NCBI GenBank assembly: GCA_000729835.1
Contig: JFHB01000007.1
Location: 368,390 to 432,389 of the forward strand
Length of the DNA stretch: 64,000 bases
Source: Atkinsonella hypoxylon
Taxonomy: Eukaryota; Ascomycota; Sordariomycetes; Hypocreales; Clavicipitaceae
Direction: 5' to 3'
The position numbers were made by a program, and so were the translations under genes. This document shows positions 43,533-54,121 of the stretch, one piece after another; position 1 is the first letter of the stretch, and each line of letters starts with the position of its first letter. A model generated the notes under the pieces. It was not told the DNA's origin and searched no databases. It saw only the letters and a program-made list of their open reading frames with translations.

Positions 43533-43920
43533 ATTGAGAAATTAGTGCTTTATCAAGAGATTTTGCAACATGTACGTATTGCCGACATGAAGATTTGCTG
43601 TCTCGAGTTGATGACATGTTGGCCGTCACCACACGGCATTCTCGGCCCCACTTTGACTAACGTCCACAGCCAACCAGAATCGAGTAATCTACGTTCATAG
43701 CTTCTATTTAGGTGGCTGCGTAACTTGTGAGTACTCCTGCGTGATGTGAATGGGCGTGTGCAATGCATGCGTCGGCGAGGTCATTATTCTAATAAGTAGT
43801 CATTTCATCACGTCCTACTAAAATGCTGATTCCGGTATTAACGCATGCTAGTAGATCCGTCTCAAGACGGCAAAGCTAATACCTATGCTTGAAGACAGGC
43901 ACTTACGTACGCAAGAACAA
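43533..43920. other. Intergenic region
   Basis: About 390 bases holding the aminopeptidase promoter and the 3' end of the next minus-strand gene. Nothing else was recognised. Confidence 0.5.
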
Positions 43921-44389
43921 TCAGCCTTGCTCGTGCAGCTCATCGTCATCTTTGGGCCATTCCACCTCGAATAACACTTCGTCCTGGTCCTCATCTGTCA
44001 CAAAAGTGAATGCAACAATGCTATTGTTCTTGATACCACATTTTTCGGGGCTGATTTCTTCATCTCTGCCAGTTTTAACCCTCTTCCATCCTTTTGAGGG
44101 GTCGTTGGGAACAATGAGCATGGCATAAGCCAGCGACGGGTCTGATGATGGGATTTCCGTAACTTTGGGCGGCGTGATAGATGTTGTGAGGCCAGAAGGG
44201 AATCTATCTCTCAGTAATTCGACCAGTTCCTGGGAAACGTTGGACATTGGTGCCGATGCCTCTACGAAGAGATAAATTGTGTGAATACCATGCTTGAAAC
44301 GAACAGAGATGTGATCATTGCCCACGATAGTCTGTGTCAAGTTCAGGTCAACTGCAAGAGTGAATAAGAAGGATCAGAATCCTTACCAT
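43921..44389 (-). CDS. Small conserved fungal protein, unknown function, start codon on its own exon
   Basis: The best model joins an initiator ATG at 44389-44387 directly to 44331-43921, giving 137 residues that start MTIVGNDHISVRF. The donor is GTAAGG and the acceptor GACACAG, intron 55 nt. Without this intron the frame has no ATG at its start: it opens only at a TTG, or much later at MSNVSQELVEL. The other nearby acceptor, TTGCAG, would create an immediate stop after ATG. The protein is acidic, with FKHGIHTIYLFVEA, LRDRFPSGLTTSI, AYAMLIVPND and an Asp/Glu-rich tail (EWPKDDDELHEQG). I do not recognise the family, and no domain is evident. It may be cytosolic or nuclear. Confidence 0.65.
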
Positions 44390-44858
44390 TGTGTCATAAC
44401 CGAGCCACTGGCAGCATGTATTGGTGAGTTTGTGAGCTTCGGTCACTATCTAGCACATATGCACTCGAGCATATCTTAGGTACCTAGGTATTGGATGTTA
44501 GGTAAGTGGACGATAGATGGCATGTGTCTTGCCTGGAGGTGTGAATTAAACGTCGGTCACGTGCCATACGATCTTCGACATACTGTGTGAACCTGACTGT
44601 GTGAAGAGTAAATGGGACGGTGATCCAATTCACCACACCCGTTCAACAAGAGGGTGCGTGCAGCTCGCAGATTTCACGTCAAAAATTAAGTTTATGTCAA
44701 ACGTCAGACACAGTTACCTGGATCTCGGAGGAGTCTTGGATCTGACTTGACCGTCACTCCTCCTGGAGACGTTATTCGCCTTAGATAAGCCATAACAGCA
44801 AGGCGTCTGGCTAACTAGGCGCTTGGACCAGGCAGTTGATAAGCCAGAACCAAAAAAA

Positions 44859-44889
<31 letters not shown>

Positions 44890-44980
44890 GAAAAAAGGAC
44901 GACAGATCTGAACCTTGCGCCCAAAGGCCGTCTTTGATCAGGACAACAAAGACACCTTTCCAGCGACGGCACACACATTC
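44390..44980. other. Divergent intergenic region
   Basis: It lies between two divergent genes. It contains a TACCTAGGTA palindrome at 44480-44489 and a poly-A/purine tract at 44851-44897 shortly before the Tim17-like gene. Confidence 0.5.
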
Positions 44981-45981
44981 ATGGTCATGGATCGGACTAC
45001 GGCCCCATACGTGACTGCAACCACGCCCACGCTGTCGGCGCTGCCACCATCGCCGCCTCAGGATTATGATGCATTCCCATCAGAACCATATCCCAGGTTG
45101 TCCATTTCGACACCAGCCCGCATACTGCTGGGCTCTGTATCGTCAGGGGCCATAGGATTCACCCTAGGCGCTCTGCAGGGCGGCCAAATGGCACAACTTC
45201 GATTTCGAGCAGAGCACGCGCACAAGATGCCCGATACCACGACTGGATGGTACTTTTATCACAAGTCCAAAAACTACCATGCCATGCAAGGTGGGATTCG
45301 CGAAGGATTCCGGATGGGGTTCAAGACGAGCTTTTGGAGTTTTGTTGCTTTAGGGTTGGAAAGCACAGTAGATCGCTACCGTGGCAGTAGCGACATGTTC
45401 TCCACGACAGTGGCGACACTGACGGTCGCTGGTGCCTTTTCGTTATGGCGTAAGTCTGATTGATTCCATTTCATTCATTAGTCATAAGTCCTCCTTTACC
45501 TCCCCTCCCTCTTGCCACCTTGTCGTTCGTTGTACACTGTTCTCACGTTGCTCTCTCTCGCATCGCCGATTTGCATTACGCCATTTGTTTCACTCCACGC
45601 ACGCGTCAATGCTGTCCTTTGTCCTTTGCCTTGCCACTGCGCGTTGTGTCCAGGATGTCGGTGGGTGATGTACTCAATTGATAGACTGAACAAAACATGA
45701 CAAGTGTCAGGGTCTTATCACGCAGCTGGGAGGAGGGAAACAAGGTAAATTCCTCAATGTGACTGCCGTGGCTAACAACGGCCGACTTGCGGCTGCGTCA
45801 TCCAGATCGATTTTCGATGCCAGCAGTTGGTCGCACAGCCAAGCTGGGCTTACTATTTGGCTTTGTTTATGGCGGCGTGCAGGACCTTGTTGGCTTAGCT
45901 CGTGGTCGACCAATCGGATACGTTGAGACACTCCGACATCGGCTTGCATCTTCAGATCCAGCAGATACGCGCTCTCTGTGA
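44981..45981 (+). CDS. Tim17/Tim22/Tim23-family mitochondrial membrane protein
   Basis: Two exons, 44981-45449 and 45806-45981, encode 214 residues. The intron of 356 nt runs GTAAGT to ATCCAG, and the junction gives FSLW|H|RFSMPAVGRTAK. The hydrophobic, glycine-rich helices of a Tim17-type domain are visible: ILLGSVSSGAIGFTLGALQG, then GGIREGFRMGFKTSFWSFVA, TVATLTVAGAFSLW, and AKLGLLFGFVYGGVQDLVGL. The N-terminal ~45 residues are Pro-rich. It is not the canonical Tim17, Tim22 or Tim23 and may be one of the auxiliary fungal members. The long intron could hide a tiny exon (GGAAACAAG near 45740 would fit), but the simple model is in frame. It should lie in the inner or outer mitochondrial membrane. 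Confidence 0.75.
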
Positions 45982-47184
45982 CACTACCTAGATGGATAAC
46001 AACACTCCGGTTACAGTCGCTCCAGCCGCAGCAGGCCGCGATTGCGTGAAAGTGAGAAATGTCGAGATAAGCTTGAGGGGAAATGCTGTGAATTATTATG
46101 ATTGTAATTTTCTTTTATCAATCGTGCTTGGCCGGCTGGTCTAAGTCCGACACTAGGACTTCATACCGGCAGTGGCTAGGTGTAGACCCTTTTTGAACCG
46201 GGGAACCCGGTCAGCAAAAAAAAGGATTCCGTAACTATTCCGTAAGTTGAGTGTATCAGGCTGCGGGTCACGCAATCGTGTAAGGCCCAATAGGTCTATT
46301 ACGTTGGTAGAATGATGTGCGATTCTGCTACTCCGTAAAATTTGCTGGAATTAGAATTCCTTCCCGGCTGACCAGAAAATCGAATCTTTAGCGGATACTA
46401 CATGTAGTAGCAGCAATATAGCAGAATTTAACTGCCTAGGTACGGAGTACCTAAGCAATGAAAGCGCTTTGGATTTAATTTAGCTTATGCTCTACGTCCC
46501 TGGAACCGAGCTAGCTGAAAAACCGGTAGCGACAGGACATTAAACATCAAACAACTCTCTGTAAGATACTTTTACTAAGCGTTAATTACTCTGTAACAGA
46601 AGGTCCAGGAAGAATCTGCATTCTTAAGTCCATCGCAAGTCTAGTATCTAGGCCGTTGTCGCCGGTACTAGCCCATATCGCGTTATTGTGGTGATTTAGC
46701 GTGGACTGTTTTGACTCGACGTCACGCGCCCGAGCCAAGGGGAAGGGGGGCTAAGATACCAGGTTGGAGCCAGCTCAGTTTCGACGAGATGATAATACAG
46801 TAATTACAGGACGTCGCACAATGGGTCACCTTTGCACAAATGATCACATCACACGGTTGACGCGTATTGTTCCTGTTATCCGCACAGAGTACGCCTGTAA
46901 CCAACTACTATGTCAGAGCAAGATATAAATGTGCTGAATCGCAGATCGTGATACCACATACCACAGTGTGCGTCACGATTTATGGGGAAAGAACAAAACG
47001 TAATCGGACACGGGAGCCCATCCTTTGTCTGCCGGTTACGCGGTGTGCAGTGCTGGTCATCCCACAAATCAGCTAATGAACCAATCAGGGCTCGGAGTCA
47101 AACGGGCGGGAAGAATGACTCCATTCTCGGTGTTTCTTGCTTCTGCAAAAAGTGCCGGCAAAATCTCAGATGTACACAGAAAAT

Positions 47185-47237
47185 AAAATAAAATAATAAA
47201 TAATAAATAATAATAATAAATAAAAATAAAAATAAAA
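47185..47237. repeat. AATAA microsatellite
   Basis: Imperfect repeats of AATAA/AATAAA units within a gene-free region. Confidence 0.85.
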
Positions 47238-47768
47238 ACCCCCATCCATACGCTTATCAGAGGTTGTCCAGAGGTTAACTTAACTATTCCTTCCGTCGGA
47301 AGAAGGGGGGGGGGGGGGTGTGGGCCCCCGTGATGTATTTATGAGCAGCGAAGGACGGAGCAGCGTCGCATACGATGCATTACGAAACGACAAGACCGCA
47401 ATGCGACAAGCCCCCGACGCAGGCCGCAGGATGATGCGTCTTTATGTATGTATGGACAAGAGAGCTCCATTAATTACACCCAAGCTCAATAATTAGCAGC
47501 CTAGTTATTGTTTCCCAGCGCAAGGCAGCACCAGGCCAAGCTGATTGGCCAATTGTGTTATCTTGCGTGGGGAAACCCCCCATGCGCACGACGGCTACAC
47601 TCGGGCTTCACTAATGCACAAAACGAGGGGCCACGTGATCGATTTGCACCCGATTAGGACGAAACAAGGTGCCCTTGGCTTGCGCGGACGGCATGGCTCG
47701 GAAGTTGGTGGAGCCAGGATAGTTAATGCCTGAGTAATAGATAGCAATTACGGGTTTCTGGGTCAGAT

Positions 47769-47793
47769 CACACACACACACACACACACACAC
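47769..47793. repeat. (CA)n microsatellite
   Basis: About twelve CA dinucleotide units in non-coding sequence. Confidence 0.9.
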
Positions 47794-48479
47794 CACGCCA
47801 TACATGTCATGCCATGGGTGTGGTAGTGTGGTCTCCGACTTGCGATAAATGCCGTCCTCGGACCCCCGGCTCCCCGTGGGAGGGCAAGGTGAATGTGCGG
47901 AGTAGAAGGGCACGAACCAACTGGACCCAAACTAGTTATATAAGACGACTTGTCCTCACTCTGGCTGCCCCCCTCCCACTCCACGATAGTGGTCAGCTGG
48001 TTCATCAGAAAAGTAATAAACAAACAGGCACCGACCCAAACGAAGAGGAAAGAGACCGGAAGCTACCATTAGAGAGGACTCCTCTCCTCGCTGCTTATCC
48101 GGATTTCTCTCGAGCGTTTTCTTCGTGTTCCATACTAACCAAACAAGACCATTTTAATATATCACAAAACGTTTTTTCCCAGCTGAATACGCTGAGGACA
48201 TCTCTTGCTATCATCTCATCACCAACGCACATTGCGACCTGATTTTCGCTGTCTGCATCAACGAGGGAACACCAAGACTAGCTTCCTCCCCATCCCATAT
48301 CCCCCCCCATTCATCCGCTTCCTCACAAAGCCATCCCAAGCAGACAAAAGCGTACCCAACTGTCGCTTCTTGCTGTTGCTCTCTCTGTCCGTAACCTATC
48401 GCAGGTTGCTAACCGAAACCCTTTACCCATTGCACCAAGGACTTGATATTCGCCTCAGCAAAACGCAATAGGATTTGCA

Positions 48480-50043
48480 ATGCGACCCAGCCCTTCGCGA
48501 GGGCTTGCTTCACCCCTTCGACGGGCCTTGCCGCTTCAGACCAGCACCGACCATCTCTTGTCACCATGTGGCCGTCTCCGAGCTATGCTGCTGGGCCATG
48601 TCGCAAAATCGACAAAAGGCGGTCACGCCGCCGTCACGCAACGCCGTGGTATTCATTCTTCGGACCGCAAGTCTTCGACAGTCGCTGAGCTGCCTGGTGC
48701 TGTTCCTCCCTCCGCCAACCTAGAACCCAGCCGTGCACCCCTATCCGTTCTGCCTCTGAGCATGATCCTTCGCTCTCTGGCCACCACTATCGTGTCCTCA
48801 TCACCACTCCTGCTGCCGCCTTCGCTTCGTATAATGAACCTGCTAGCTCACAGCACAAATCCCATTCTCAACCCAGACAAGAACCGTCTCCTAAGATATT
48901 TTCTCAAGAAATCCTTTTATGCGCAATTCTGTGCCGGCGAGAACCCAGTCGAGGTTCAAGCAACCATCAACAGGCTGAAGAATATAGGTTTCACTGGTGT
49001 TATCTTAGGATATGCCCGCGAGGTTGTCTTGTCGGACAAGCAGGCGGAGGAAGTTAAATTGGCGGCGGGACAGGAGACGCAGAAGGTCATTGATAACGAG
49101 ATCGTTCCATGGGCAGAAGGCACACTTGAGACGGTACGCTTGGCACAGCCGGGGGATTTCGTGGCTCTCAAGTAGGTCCTTCTTTTGATTTTGACAGTGT
49201 CGTCGCACACGGGTGAAATTTGCTGACTAGGTCCACAGGTTCACCGGTGCTGGTAGTCTTGCTTTGCATGAGCTGAAACATCGGCTGCCCGCCAGCCCGT
49301 ACTTGAGCAAATCCATCGACTCTATCTGCCAACTTGCCCATGAGCGTGGTGTTCGTCTCTTGTTCGATGCTGAGCAGGACATTCTCCAGGATGGAATTGA
49401 CGACTGGACTATGGAGTTCGCCAAAAAGTACAACATATCCCCCGATTCTGCTACCATTTATGGAACATATCAAGCGTACAAGAAGGTTGCCCCGCAGGTT
49501 TTGAAAGCACATCTCATTCAAGCCAGAGAGGGTGGCTTTTCGCTTGGAGTCAAACTGGTCCGAGGTGCTTACTTGGGATCTGACCCTCGCGCATGCTTCC
49601 ACGATACTAAAGCCGATACTGATGCATGCTACGACGGAATGGCCGCAAGCGTCTTGACTCGTCAATGGAACAATACCCTTGAAGGTGACGGCGAGTATCC
49701 TGCCGCTCATCTGGTGCTTGCTACCCACAACGCCGAGTCTGTGCAGAAAGCTCGCGCTATCTGCGATGCCGGTGGTGCCAAATCTGACATGGCTTTTGCT
49801 CAGCTCCAGGGCATGGCCGACGAGATAAGCTGCGAACTTGTTGAAGCCAGCAACGCTTCGTCAAATGCCACCAAACTGCCTACCTACAAGTACTTGGTTT
49901 GGGGTACAACTGGCGAGTGCATGAAATATTTGATGCGACGTGCTCAGGAAAACAAAGATGCCGTTCAGCGAACCAGGAGTGGTCGGGATGCCATGTGGGC
50001 TGAGGTTGTTCGTCGTGTCAAGAACACCCTTCGCCTTGCATGA
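48480..50043 (+). CDS. PUT1: Proline dehydrogenase (proline oxidase), mitochondrial
   Basis: Two exons, 48480-49171 and 49239-50043, encode 498 residues. The intron is GTAGGT to CCACAG, and the junction reads VALK|FTGAG. The Arg/Ser-rich N-terminus (MRPSPSRGLASPLRRALPLQ) fits a mitochondrial targeting peptide. The FAD-dependent PRODH barrel follows: RYFLKKSFYAQFCAGEN, VILGYARE, LLFDAEQD, SLGVKLVRGAYLGSD, HLVLATHN, AFAQLQGMAD and YKYLVWGTTGECMKYLMRRA. It oxidises proline to pyrroline-5-carboxylate in mitochondria and passes electrons to the respiratory chain. Downstream P5C dehydrogenase is not in this window. The first ATG is used; later in-frame ATGs would cut the targeting region. Confidence 0.93.
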
Positions 50044-50080
50044 GAGACCGCCTGGCCATGGTCGGCGCTGCATTTCTGCG

Positions 50081-50140
50081 TTCATTTTCATTTTCATTTT
50101 CATTTTCATTTTGCATTTTGCATTTTGCATTTTGCATTTT
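50081..50140. repeat. Microsatellite TTTCAT/TTTTGCA
   Basis: Runs of TTTCAT followed by TTGCATT units in the 3' flank of PUT1, within the 345-base gap between PUT1 and CGI121. The rest of that gap holds only the two convergent 3' ends. Confidence 0.9.
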
Positions 50141-50388
50141 AACAAGCACATTGACATGACGAAATATCTGGCGTGATGATCTGTCGTTTTGTCAGCGAAT
50201 CGTTGGGGAGAAATGTTCTAATGCGATTATTATTATACCCAAGGTTATGTGTAGCCAAAACTCAAAATATGGATGTTGTATCATGAGATAGTGACTTACG
50301 TATGAACAAAACTTGGTTGAAAAGAAGAAAAAACATTTTGCACATCATGACCATGCTTGGTGTGTCCGAGCCGTCTTGGCTGTTGGGT

Positions 50389-51193
50389 TTATAATCCCCG
50401 CAAAGCGATAGAGCTAATTATGAGAGTATCTAGAGCTGAGCGCTTTGTGTCGTGGTCCTGGATACTATCAAGCCACCCCATGCCATTAAGTTTGTAATAC
50501 TTTCGAACTTTGGAAAGGTCGGTAATAGCAGATATGTTTGCATTTGTAGGGTCGAAAGCATGACCCTTGACGTTTGTCTCTAGGTGTTTTTGCACGGAGG
50601 CATGTTGTGACGACGAAGAATCGGAAGAATGCAGAACCTTAACGATGAGGAGGTCATTCGTGGATGGCGAGATACCGAAGCGGCGATACGAGTCAGAAAT
50701 CTTATTTAAGTTATGGTCGTTAGCGTTAAGTAGACGCCTTGAAAATTTCTTTGACACAGTCTGCCAAACGAGGCATGTGCTGCTAGGATAGAGCTTACAT
50801 TATTGGACGTGTTTAGCGAGACAACAATTTCGGAATGCACATTTGGGGTTTTTAGTGAGCCCGTCAATGCACAATTGACTGCCTTGAAGACTGCAGAGAG
50901 CAGCTGGCGACGGGACACTACCTACACATGCCAGAAGACCAGTTGTGAGCCTTTTCTCTTCTTCTCTTGACGAACTTATCCCAACCACGCTATAAGATGT
51001 CCTGGGACGCGAAATAAGAAGTTTTAGGGGGACACCATACAACAGACGCATCTATGAAAGCGTATTCGAATTCAGCATTGCGGTCAAGAAGTTGTTGACG
51101 TAGGAATACAGCATTTTCCACATTGCGATATAGCGCGAGGTAGACAGTGTACGATGGCGGAACGTGTTCTATCGATACGGTTTCTAGCGACAT
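50389..51193 (-). CDS. CGI121: EKC/KEOPS complex subunit Cgi121
   Basis: Three exons, 51193-51041, 50921-50799 and 50700-50389, encode 195 residues. Intron 1 is GTATGG to GTGTAG, intron 2 is GTAAGC to AATAAG, both phase 0. The protein begins MSLETVSIEHVPPSYTVYLA, then FEYAFIDAS, SRRQLLSAVFKAVN and LKTPNVHSEIVVSLNTSNN. After the second junction come ISDSYRRFGISPSTNDLLIV and YYKLNGMGWLD. These are the hallmarks of Cgi121/TPRKB. In the KEOPS complex it binds Bud32 and tRNA, supporting the t6A modification of ANN-decoding tRNAs, and in yeast telomere maintenance. It is convergent with PUT1. An upstream in-frame ATG at 51223 would add ten residues. Confidence 0.9.
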
Positions 51194-53419
51194 TGTTACA
51201 GCGCTAGTAGGTCTCGACGCCAAATCCTATCGGGTATCTATACAACTCGAGTTATTGCGCAAAGGGGTCGGCGAAAGTGGTGGACAGCGAAACGAGGAGG
51301 AACTAATTAAGTTGATGGAGGGAAGTGCGGTAATCCTGGACTTGACAAATTTACGGACCCCCGCAGTTTCTGGCCATGGCGCCCCACTTTCACCTGACAG
51401 AGGCAGAGAGGCGGCAGCCAGGTTCTTATGTACATATAGATGTACAATGGAGCAATTCGAATAAGATTGAATTTTGGCCTTTGGCAACACGTATAACAGG
51501 ATGCCATCTGTCATGCCGTCATGTCCCTTGTTGAGTTCTGGAAAGACACGTCGCTACGCTACCGAAAGTTAAATCATTTAGCGAGATTACTCGGATCAAA
51601 CCGTGCCTGGGGCTCTTTCGATGTCATGTGACCAACACGAGTGGAACAAACTGGGCTCCGTCAACCCCGGCTGGAACTGTCATCTACGGTAGTTGTGGAA
51701 TATGGGTTTGTTTCGAGACAGCCATGTTCTTTTGGTTGCTCTTGCTCCTGCTCCTTCCCAGGGTCGAACCCATGCAGAACCGAAAATGTCAACTTCTACT
51801 GTGCTCTTGACAAGCGAGATACGACTCCGGGAGGCTCATCCCGCCTGGCTGTGCTGTGCAAGAGTTGCCATTAGCTGAAGTGGTCGATTTGGCTTTCATA
51901 TCCCCTGGAGCTTTCCGTAATGACTCGCTCTTGGGATCCACTGCGCCCGCAGTTGTAGGGGCCTTGAAATGACAAGCCAAGAGGAAAATTGCCCGCGATA
52001 TCCAGTTTTATAACGACGGGTAGAATTTAGCAGACAGAGGTGTGGAGACTAGGCTTTCCTGGGAACCGGAAGCGAGCCATGGTAAGCTTGGTCTGTCTAT
52101 ACTAAAGCAGGCCGTTGGGAAAGGGCACGGCCATGACGAGCTTTGAGCGTGGAATTTGGGTTATGTGTGGATTGTGCTTCGTTACTTGCCCGTCCCTGAT
52201 TTCGTGGAACTCTTGTCTGTTCCGTTTAGGAAGACTCTCCAGCTTGATAGGATTGGGAAACACAAAGTCAAATACTGCGATAAGCTCTGGCCCCAAAGAG
52301 ATGGTACGCAGGTCCCGAGATGTTCGACACTAGTGCTAGAAACTGTGAGCGGGCGTGCCGTGAATTACCTTTGACGCTACAGTGTCATGCACTCAGGAAT
52401 TGTACTTGGTATGAGCAAGCGGATGGTACAATCGGGCCGTCCAGCTTGTGCCGAGTATTTAAACATCATCTGGATGACCGGTAAATGGGCCGCCACCAGC
52501 GCCACTCTTGGCTTGTACATCAAACTGTAATACTTGCTCCCCTATGGGGCCCTCCAAGACGAGCATACGGCATGAGGGTTCTTGATCATCTGAATGTCTG
52601 TCGTGGGACGTGCGCTCCAGTCTTTCGTATTTGTGTTTGTGTTGTATTTGGATTTGTATCTTGTGCAGGTCCTGGGCAACGTAGCGGCGAAGCCGGCGCG
52701 GTGAGGTCGACATGTTAGCTTTTCTGCCTTTGATTTGTATTCGGTGCAATTGCGGATCGGTGTTGCCATGGCATTGTCGCTTGTGCCGGTGGGTGTGCAA
52801 GACGAATGATTAGACGCTAGTTGAGTATATACATACTGTAAGAGGAGATGATGGATATTCCTGGGGTTCTGCAATCTGAGATTTTCGTGGGCCATAGTTG
52901 CCTAATCTCGTTCGATTCGGACTTAGTGAGCCGGGATCTGAAAGACAATCGGACAATTTCGCAGCCTCTGTACATCAAGTCTCTTTTCCTCTGCCCTCTG
53001 CCCTCTCCCCTCTCCCCTCTCCCCTCTTCCTTCTAAGTTCAGGCTTGCTAGGCAATGCTAGCTGGTCAGCCAATCTTTGTGGCCAAGCATCGTCGCGGCT
53101 AGGGACACGCAATACGCACGCAATTGTAGTTGAGAAGACCAGAGTTTGCAGGAGGAAGAAAAGCGGCTGCAGGCCAGACGGCTTCGGTTTCCTTTCTTGG
53201 GCTTAGCGTCTCAACGCCAGACGAAATGTCATAAAAAGCTTTGGGTAACATATGCATTTGCATTCTGCAGAGTTCCAACTTAACTCGCCTTCTGATCCAA
53301 TTCAATTATTAACAACACGCTCAACTCCGGGCGCGGTGCTGCTCGGCACGAAAGACATCGAATCCATAATAAGGCGATTCCGCCAGCCGTCATAGGCTGG
53401 CACTTACTTGAGCACTGAC

Positions 53420-53467
53420 TGTTCTGCTGTTCTGCTGTTCTGCTGTTCTGCTGTTCTGCTGTTCTGC
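53420..53467. repeat. Minisatellite, 8-bp unit GTTCTGCT x6
   Basis: About six perfect copies of GTTCTGCT. On the reverse strand it reads as repeated Gln/Asn/Ser/Arg/Thr/Ala/Glu codons in an accidental ORF. Confidence 0.9.
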
Positions 53468-53480
53468 CGCAAAACCCACA

Positions 53481-53578
53481 CAGAGGGTCGGTCGCAGAGG
53501 GTCGGTCGGTCGTACAGGGTCGGTCGTACAGGGTCGGTCGTACAGGGTCGGTCGCACAGGGTCGGTCGTACAGGGTCG
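53481..53578. repeat. Minisatellite, 15-bp unit CAGGGTCGGTCGTAC
   Basis: About six copies with small variants (GCAC for GTAC, and shortened units at the left end). It directly follows the 8-bp repeat array. Confidence 0.9.
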
Positions 53579-53861
53579 CCCAGGATCTGACCCAGGCATC
53601 CTTGCAAGACGCTGGCTAACTGTGCAACGTAACCAAGGCTGGGCGGCCCAGAGTGAGGACGGTGCCCACTTTACCCATTGTCGGGTTGCGGCGTGAATCT
53701 GGTTGGCTGCAACAGGCCGAGTGGGCCATACACCAGCACATCCCCGTCGGCTTGTCATCGTCTCGGGTGCTGTGACTCGTCGTTGGTCAGTGGATTCAGG
53801 CCACCCACGCAGCACGCAGCACTGCACCAGACTGCCGCACAGCATCCCACCGCACAGTCCA

Positions 53862-53893
53862 AGCCCAGCCCAGCCCAGCCCAGCCCAGCCCAG
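53862..53893. repeat. Microsatellite (CCCAG)n
   Basis: Six units of CCCAG in non-coding DNA. Confidence 0.85.
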
Positions 53894-54121
53894 GGTGGTT
53901 ATGCGTGCTGCCCCGCTACGCTCTCCTCGCTCACTGCTGCTCCCCCCCCCCCCTTCCCCCTGCCTGTAGAAGCTGCCCGCCCTATAGACTATAGACTATA
54001 GGCTATAGGCTATAGGCAAGAGGCAACTCCATAAAGGCCTCCCACCGGCGGTCCAGCAACCAAACCAGCGCCGTGCTCCCCGTGCTCACCAAAAACGTGG
54101 CCATCGTTGACGAGGCGGGCG

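Larger units (their letters stand above)
45982..48479. other. Gene-free region of 2.5 kb
   Basis: No supported gene. Simple sequence includes an AATAA-rich tract at 47185-47237, a G run at 47306-47318 and (CA)n at 47769-47793. The last 400 bases are pyrimidine-rich and probably form the long 5' leader of the proline dehydrogenase gene. A tRNA-like stretch at 46126-46215 was considered and not accepted. Confidence 0.5.
51194..54121. other. Gene-free region rich in minisatellites
   Basis: About 2.9 kb with no supported gene. Short ORFs on both strands show no family resemblance. From 53.4 kb on there are three tandem repeats, then CTATAGA/CTATAGG repeats at 53983-54016, and the promoter/leader of the downstream regulator gene. 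Confidence 0.5.

Noticed and set aside
46126..46215. tRNA-like stretch (TGGCCGGCTGGTCTAAG ... GGTGTAGACCC)
   Set aside because: The A-box resembles class II tRNAs, but position 33 is not T, the B-box departs from GGTTCGANNCC and no acceptor stem pairs. At most a tRNA relict.
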